Source of the DNA: Collybiopsis luxurians FD-317 M1
Lineage: Eukaryota > Basidiomycota > Agaricomycetes > Agaricales > Omphalotaceae
Length of the DNA: 64,000 nucleotides
Assembly: GCA_000827265.1 (NCBI GenBank)
Contig: KN834772.1
Span: 1-64,000, forward strand
Reading direction: 5' to 3'
This document shows, in pieces, positions 56,785 through 64,000 of this stretch. Position 1 is the first letter of the stretch, and every line of letters starts with the position of its first letter. The notes beneath the pieces were generated by a model. It was given only the letters and a program-made list of their open reading frames with translations. It did no database searches and was not told where the DNA came from. The translations under genes and the position numbers were made by a program.

Positions 56785-58993
56785 ATGGCGACTCCATTGA
56801 ATCTTCCACACAACTTGCAGCACACAATAATCTGCAAAAAGCAACAGTGTACTCAGAAAGCAAACCACTCTGCTTCTAACACACTCAAACCCCTATCCAA
56901 TGATGACCTGGAAAGCCTAGATGAAGATGTGAAACAAATGTTTCATAAAAACTTTATTCTTTGAGACTTTCAAAAGGAGGCAGCAAGGGCACAGTTTCAA
57001 TGGAAGGATACAATAGTCCATGCTCACACAGGAGCTGGAAAGACCGCAATAGTTGCAGCACCTCATGCTCATCCCTCATCAAAGGGTAAAATTACCTTTC
57101 TTGTTTCACCACTCATTGCTTTGCAAGATGAACAAGCAGAAACATTTTGGGACAAATATAATTTGACAGCAATTGCTATCAATAGCAGTCATGGTGGTCT
57201 TACAGCTACAAATGTGGCAGTAAGTTTACCTGTGGATTCAATGAATATTGCACACTCACCTTTGACTATCAAGGACATCTGTGCCAGAAAATACCAAATT
57301 GTTGTTGTCTTGCCCAAGATGATGCTTGCACAAAGGTTTATAGCCAGTATCATTAAAAACAAACATGTCATAAACTGGATTCTTTCAATTGTTATTGATG
57401 AAGCACACATTATATCACATTGGGGATAAGGGTTTCAAAAGAAATACAGCAAGCTGGGTGTCCTCTGTACATTATTTCCCAATGGAATTCCATTTGTTGC
57501 CCTCTCAGCAACCTTACCTCCTCATGTTTGCAACAATATCTTGTTGAAGCTTCAATTTTCTAAAGAGAGTTATGTTAATATTAACATTGGGAATGATAGG
57601 CCAAATGTCTCACTGGGTGTCCAGGCAATTCAGCACCCAATGAATACATATAAAGACCTTGACTCTCTAGTCTCACCTGTTGCCAAAAATGTCATTAGTA
57701 TCCCAAAGACCTTTGTGTACAGTGATGATGTACCATCTGGCCCAGAAATTGTTGACCACCTTGAAGAGTTGTTGCCAGAGGATCTCCGGGGACTGGGACT
57801 AGTTTGTCCATTCAGTGCTGCATTCTTAAAGACATATCACAAGGCCACAATGAAGCAGTTTAAAGCAGGGATCATCCAGGTCCTAGTTTGTACAGATATG
57901 GCAAGAATGGCATGTGAATGTTAGTAGAAACAAAACCTTGAGATTTCTGAACAATGACTTACAGGGCTGCAATATCCCAGATGTTGACATTGTTGTCCAG
58001 TGGAAGCTCCCAGCAACTCTATCAATGTTTATTCACCATGCAGGACATGCAGCACACACTTGAAGCCACAAAGGGCTTACAGTCCTTTTGGTTGAAAAAG
58101 GAGCCTACAGCTTGGACTGCGAATCAGTGGTTGAAAAAGAGAATGAGAAGAGTCAAAAGGGTATTGGAAAGGGAAGGACAAAAACAAAGAGTTTTGCAGC
58201 TCCAAAACAGCAAAACCATTGGGAATGAGCAATGGGCACTTACAAAAAGGGTTTGGGGAAAGGTTTTGCAGAAGCCAAAGGCATGAATCAAGGCTCGCAT
58301 GGTGGCAAGGCTGATAATCATTCTCAAACTGGATGGGAACCTATAATTGACCGACAAGCTAAGGATGAAGGGCTGCTCACATTTATTCAGACTGGTCACT
58401 GTAGACAGCAAATTTGGACATCTGTCTATGGAAATAAAGAAGCTCATAAGCAGATTCAACATCATGAAAGCAGAGTACTCACCTAGTTGATAGAGTCCAC
58501 AGCAGGAGTAGATTGTTGTGATATTTGCCAACTGCATCTCCTGCATCAAACAAGGCCTGGCCTTCATAAAGTTTGTTGAGCCCCTGCCATCCCCAAAGGT
58601 GAACCATACTGACCTGCCATTAAGGCCCTGTATGAATGGCATACCTGAGTCCATAAGGCTGACCATTCAACTGCTCTCTGGTCCCCACAGGCTATCCTTA
58701 GTAATGAGTTGGCTGTATTGCTGGCATCTGTTGGTCCTATTTCATCCATTGATAACTTGAATTGTATTGTGAGTGAGCAATGGGCTTGGTGGGATCAGTA
58801 TAGTATGAGCTTGTGGGAGGCCATCCAGAAATTATTGATACTGCCAATAGCAAAAACAAAAACAAAAAAGTGCAATGTGGCCAAGGCTGAGAATGCTGGA
58901 AATGATGCTGAGCTTGAAGGAGAGAGGCAGAGTAACAGCAGACCTGCAGAAAAATGCGCTTGTCATAAAGCTGGTACAATCACCTATTCCTAA
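56785..58993 (+). pseudogene. RecQ-like DEAH helicase (broken)
   Basis: A frame from ATG 56785 (MATPLNLPHNLQ) runs to a TGA where the family has Arg in a Q-motif-like phrase (FIL-stop-DFQKEAARAQ). Helicase motif I is AHTGAGKT, then motif Ia LVSPLIALQ, motif II DEAH (about 57400-57411), a stop shortly after HWG, motif III LSATLPP, and later VQWKLPATLSMFIHHAGHAAH in place of the usual RxGRxxR motif VI. The distal part has ICQLHLLHQTRPG and ALWSPQAILSNELAVLLASVG, typical of the long RecQ-like genes repeated in mushroom genomes. At least five in-frame stops are seen. An intron around 57918-57962 is likely but its join is damaged. It starts head-to-head with the DUF6589 remnant. Confidence 0.85.
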
Positions 58994-59543
58994 CCCCTAT
59001 TCATTTTCCTTTTACTATACACCTTTCACATGACCACATTTATGACTAACTTTCATATCAATACCTTTTGGACATATGACTCCTTCCTATCTCCACTCTG
59101 CACAGTATCATTGTTCTTTTTCTATTTTGTTCCCACTGTCATTGCTTTATTAATGAACTGTTCCTTGTTCCTCTTCTTGTATCTGTTGCATGACCACATG
59201 CTCCATACCTTTTATTCTCATAGCTGTCACTTAGCTGTTGTCTTTCAGTAGCATTAGTCTCTCTTACAGTTTATTACAGTATATATACCTACCACCTGTA
59301 ACCTGAGTCTCCATCTTGATCTCTCTGTCAATTGGGACCAGGTGAGCATCCTTCCTGTACTACCAGTAGACTAGTTAATTAACTCTGTTGATTGGGACCA
59401 GACCAGGACCCACCTCTGTTTAAAACTGATTATTGCATTCTGATAAGTTACTCCACTGTACACTGCTTTGTGACATTAGGTCAAGATCCTTGCTGCGCTG
59501 ATAGTCTATCACCTAGGCTATCCCTGCAGACTCTGCTACCACC
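58994..59543. other. 5' region of the retrotransposon
   Basis: The 5' LTR and primer-binding site should be here. The phrase ATTGGGACCAG occurs twice (about 59332 and 59391) and may belong to a leader or primer-binding region. I could not define LTR ends, and the 3' LTR is outside the window. Confidence 0.45.
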
Positions 59544-62500
59544 ATGCCTTCCTTCTCTGCAGATTTGTCTGACTCTGAAATGGATTACAAACAAATTGGC
59601 TGCTCTAGCTACCTGCATGCCTTTGATATCAAAGCCCAATCTCATATCCACAAGCTACCAGATGGTTGGAACAATTGTGACCAACAGCCCTGCCCACATG
59701 CTTTCAAGAACTCCATCACCCAAGCAACTCAGCTCAGAGACGGTACCCCTGCTGTACCAATTACCAGATCTGTAACTGCCCCATGCACCCTCACTGCTCC
59801 TCCAGTCCCACTTGCCCTCACTGCCCCACCAGCCTCAACTACTGTAACTGCCTGCCCATCACCTGCACTGTCACCTCCTTCTCCTAGCCCAAGCATGTCT
59901 CAACAAAGCCTTGACCAGCTTATGCAAAGCCTGATCCAGCAGGTCGCAGCCCTCACAACCAGCTTACAATCTAATATTTCCATTACCACCAAGTCTAGCA
60001 TGGTCAAACCAGACCCCTTTAAGGGTCAGAGTAGTGCAGAAGCCTGTCGCTTCATGGCCCACTTTGAGAGCTGGGCATCAGAACAGTCAGACTTAAAAGG
60101 CAATAAGGCCAAAGCCATTAAAGCAGCCTTAGGATTTCTCTCAGGGGGAGCAGCAGATTGGGCCACCTCCTATCTATCAGCCTTTAATGCCAAGCAGGTA
60201 CTGTTTAATGGGAAATGGGTAGAGTTCCTTCAGGCATTCAAACTTAGGTTTGAATCCATTGATCCAGGAATGGAAGCCCACAATGCAATCAAAAAGGTAC
60301 AGCAAGGAAAAGGACAGACTGTTGCAGAATTTGCTCAGAAGTTCAAAGTGGACTCTCAGATACTGACCTCTGGGAACAGTTCTATTTTGGTCTTCTCCTA
60401 GAAATTCATCAAAACCTCATCATAGTCAATATTGCTCAAGGATTAGCCCAAACCCTTGATGAGGCCATTAGGTGGGCCATATCTGTTGATGTTTACTTGC
60501 ACAACCCCAGTATGAGTAGTCACCAGCCTAACCACTCTCACACTCCCACTCATCATATTGATCCATATGCTATGGATATTGATGCCAACCACACAAGCAA
60601 TGGCAATACTCGAGATGGCTTTATATCTTATATGTGAGGGCACTGCTATGGCTGTGGGTCTCAGAGCCATGAGAAATGGAACTGCCCACAGAAGGATACA
60701 GTATGTTGCTACTGTGCATGCCATGGCCACCTAGAGGCAGTTTGTCAGAACAAGTTCATGAGCTTAGAGTGTAATCGAGGTAGGTGTCAGCCACTCCACC
60801 AACAAGTATCAGCCACCTCCTCTATACCATTCACCTTATTCCCAAATGAACCAGCCCAGGTTGCTGCCTCAGTTCCCCCTCCTGCTAATTCCCCCACTAC
60901 TACCCCTAATTTTGTTGCCCAGATTGCCCAGCTGCAGGAACTCCTAAACTGTGCCAATGCTATGGTCCCAGATGCATCCTGCCAGGAGGATTTTTAATGA
61001 GGGCACCCATCTCAGCTGCACTGACAGCACCCTCAGAATGGTTCACTATATATACTACTTCCTCATACAACTCACTCCCATTATGTAAAATATCTATGAT
61101 TTTGAAAATAGACTCCAATGCATCCCATTTCTGAATCCAAGTAAAGATAAGGGGAAGAAGACATAGCATAGCAACTGCAGCCATGGTGGACTGTGGAGCC
61201 ACTGCTCTATTCTTGGATAACAACTTTGTCAAATGGCACAACCTAAGGACAACCCCACTATGACAGCCCATAAGTATTTTCAACATTGATGGTACCCCAA
61301 ATCAGGCAGGACAGATTACACATTTTGCATGCCTTGCACTCACAGTGGATGACCAAGAATGCTGGACAGACTTTCTGGTTACAAACCTGGGAGAAGATAT
61401 AATTCTTGGACTTCCATGGCTTCAGAAGATAAATCCAGAAGTTGACTGGGAAAAAGGGTGGCTCTCAGTTAAAACACAGAAAGTAACCATTGAAGACCTG
61501 CCTGAGGATACAGAGGGACTAGAAAGTGGTAGGGTGGCAGCAGTTACCACTGATGACTCTATCCTGGAATAAATTATACCCAAGTCAATTGAGGAAGAAA
61601 TATCATTGGTGCCAAAAGAGGAGTCACCCCTGTGTTGAATTTGAGCTAACCAAGCCATGCACTGATCCTGGGTCAAGGCAGGGATTCTCCTAGATGCAGC
61701 AGAAGAGGTATGGTGTGCAGCAGGATATACCTACTCTCAACAATTAGTGGAACAGGCTCACAAAGACAAACCAACCAAAACATTTAAAGAGATGATTCCA
61801 GAACCATATTGAGATTTTGGGAAAGTATTCTCTGAATCAGCATCTGAACAATTACCTGCTCATCAACCCTGGGATCATGCAATAGAATTGGTACCAGGTG
61901 CACCAGAAACCATGCGAACCAAGGTCTACCCTATGTCCCTGAATGAACAAGAGGAACTTGATCGCTTTCTAGATGAGAATCTATGCAAAGGTTACATCTG
62001 ACCCTTAAAATCACCACTATTGTCACTGGTCTTCTTTGTGAAAAAGAAAGATGGAAAGCTCCATTTTGTCCAGGACTATCACAAACTCAATCAATTCACT
62101 ATCAAAAACTGCTACCCCTTACCACTAGTGGTTGATATCATTAGTTGTCTTCAGGGTGTACAATACTTCACTGAATTTGATGTCCACTGGAGGTACAATA
62201 ACATACAGATCAAGCAGGGTGATGAGTGGAAAGCTGCATTCTCTACCAACTGTGGCCTGTTTGAGCCTAACATCATGTTCTTTGGCCTTACTAACTCACC
62301 AGCTACATCTCAAGCACTGATGAACTTGATCTTTGCAGATCTTATAGCGGCAGGAAAAGTGGCAGTATACCTGAACAACATTCTTATCTTCAGTGGCCAA
62401 TTGGATAAACACCAAGAAATAGTCTGTGAAGTACTAGCCAGACTCCAGAAAAATGACCTCTACCTATGGCCAGAAAAGTGCAAATTTGAACAGGAACAGA

Positions 62501-64000
62501 TTGAGTATCTAGGGCTGGTAATATGGGAAGGGGAGGTAAGGATGGACCCAGTAAAAGTGGCAGCTGTCTGTGATTGGCCAACCCCCCAGAATCTTTGCAA
62601 GCTGCAAGGGTTTTTAGGATTTGCCAATTTCTACTGTTGATTCATATGTGACTTTGCTAGAATAGCTTGCCCCTTAAATGACCTAACCAAAAAGAATGTT
62701 GGCTTTGACTGGGGGACACTACAACAAGAGGCATTTGAAACACTATGTACAGCATTCACTTCTGCACTGATACTAACTCTTTGGGATCCAGACAAGTCAA
62801 CACAAGTTGAAGTAGATGCATCTGGATATGCAACTGGTGGGGCACTTTTCCAAAAACAGGATGATGGCCAGTGGCACCCTGTTTCTTTTTGCTCTGCATC
62901 TATGCAGGCCACAGAGTGGAATTATGAGATCTATGATTGGGAGATGCTAGCAGTAATTGAGGCATTAAAAGACTGGAGAGGTCTTCTAGAAGGCTCACCT
63001 CAACCATTTGAAATCATTACTGATCACTCCAATCTAGAGTTTTGGTGGACAGCACAAGACCTTAGCCATTGCCAGGCCTGCTGGGCACTCTGGCTCTCTC
63101 AATTTGATTTCCACATGGTGCATTGACCAGGTAAAGCAAACACCCAGGCAGATACACTATCTTGTATGGCACATCATCAGGTATCAGATAATGAGGACAA
63201 CTGACAACAGACTGTCCTCAAGCCTGAGTACTTTACACAAGTTGCCACCACAATTTTCTGCAACCCACTAGAAGATAGAATTTGAAAGGCTTTGCAGAGA
63301 GAGGCACAGGTACTGGAAGGGCTGGAAGGATTGAAGAAGAGAGGACTACAACAGCTCATAAATGGGATTGCAGAATGGGAAGAAGATGAAGGACTGGTCT
63401 ACCATAAGGGACAGGTATATGTCCCACTAGATGATGAGCTACACACGGAGGTCCTCCAACAATGCCATGACAACCCCTCTGCTGGCCACCCTGGACTCCA
63501 TTGCACCCTTGATCTTGTCAGCACTCACTTCTGGTGGCCTACCATGCAATCCTTTGTGGAAAAGTATGTCGAGGGATGCAAAATCTGTGCAAGGAAAAAG
63601 ATCCAACAGCACCCCCATGCAGTAACACAGCCACTTAATGTTCTAGCTGGACTATGGGAGGAAGTCGGTGTAGATTTAATCACTCAACTACACAAATCCA
63701 ATGGGTATGATGCCATCCTAGTCTGTACAGACCTCTTCAGCAAACAGATCCATGCCATTCCCTGTATGACCAATATTACTGCTGAAGGAGCAGCAGATAT
63801 TTACTATCAAGAAATCTTCCACCTCCATGGCCTTCCCCTGCATTTTATATTGGACCGAGGACCCCAATTCTTAGCAAAGCTCATGCAATCCCTCCTCTCC
63901 TGTTTAGGCATCAAATCAAATCTGACTTCTGGATACCACCCACAAGCCAATGGACAGAGTGAACATGCAAACCAAGAAGTAGAGAAGTACCTCTGCCTAT
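59544..64000 (+). mobile_element. Ty3/gypsy-type LTR retrotransposon, decayed, 3' end outside
   Basis: Domains follow gag, protease, reverse transcriptase, RNase H and integrase, the order of Ty3/Metaviridae. Gag starts at 59544 and has a retrotransposon-gag core (FKGQSSAEACRFMAHFESW). A frame change lies near 60360, followed by CCHC knuckles (CYGCGSQSHEKWNC). The protease has VDCGAT (normally D-[ST]-G-[AS]). RT shows FFVKKKDGKL, NSPATSQALM and YLNNILIFS, where the two catalytic aspartates are replaced by asparagine. RNase H has VEVDASGYATGG and ITDHSNLEFW. Integrase has GHPGLHCTL, CKICARKK, VGVDLIT, LDRGPQF and HPQANGQSE. At least eight stops interrupt the pol frame, several at arginine positions (NFYC-stop-FI, VH-stop-PGKAN). 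The element cannot be autonomous. Confidence 0.9.

Noticed and set aside
58994..59543. Defined 5' LTR of the retrotransposon
   Set aside because: No TG...CA ends or convincing primer-binding site could be fixed without the 3' LTR for comparison.
1..64000. CRISPR arrays or bacterial-type defence systems
   Set aside because: No regularly spaced repeat-spacer structure; the window is eukaryotic.

Overview
The window is eukaryotic and fungal, most likely from an agaricomycete basidiomycete. Genes are cut by many short introns (about 41-65 bp, GT..AG). Several families are typical of mushroom-forming fungi: DUF6533-type membrane proteins, F-box-like proteins, NACHT-WD40 STAND proteins, DUF6589 transposon proteins and a RecQ-like helicase carried in repeats. 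There is no prokaryotic operon structure. No species is claimed.

Layout. 0-0.8 kb: short hairpin repeats. 1.5-5.0 kb (-): vacuolar membrane metalloprotease PFF1, complete in 3 exons. 7.5-8.5 kb (+): unrecognised 280-aa protein in 3 exons. 9.17-9.28 kb: intron-containing tRNA-Ile(UAU), then a 1.1-kb element with terminal inverted repeats and TA target duplication. 10.9-22.2 kb: tandem segmental duplication of a unit made of a DUF6533 membrane-protein gene, a spacer and an F-box-like gene, all on the minus strand; the first F-box copy is a deletion remnant. 22.6-24.1 kb (-): PMP47/ANT1-like carrier, complete in 5 exons. 24.6-26.1 kb: two divergent small heat-shock protein genes sharing a promoter with heat-shock elements.

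26.3-41.4 kb: a second segmental duplication. Its unit holds a small unrecognised protein (three copies, one intact) and a multi-pass membrane protein of 8 exons (two copies, one shortened by a 2-nt deletion). A 133-base assembly gap is flanked by the same 436-bp sequence on both sides, so part of this arrangement is probably an assembly artefact. A gene with a possible PD-(D/E)XK-like motif lies at 34.1-35.2 kb (-), followed by degenerate tandem repeats. 42.1-44.5 kb (+): four-RRM RNA-binding protein of the Mrn1/Nrd1 type, 6 exons, 689 aa. 46.6-51.3 kb (-): NACHT-WD40 protein.

52-64 kb: transposon island, visibly poor in CG. It contains a 153-bp MITE, a broken DUF6589 gene (-), a broken RecQ-like helicase gene (+) and a broken Ty3/gypsy-type retrotransposon that runs off the right end. 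Many premature stops sit where the family usually has arginine (CGA to TGA), as expected from C-to-T decay of methylated CpG.

The housekeeping genes (PFF1, carrier, heat-shock proteins, RNA-binding protein) look intact and ordinary. The accessory stretches between them show repeated duplication followed by decay of individual copies. I saw no CRISPR array and no bacterial-type cluster. Exon joins were worked out by hand from splice sites and frame; those stated with exact coordinates give an uninterrupted frame, and those stated as approximate do not fully resolve.
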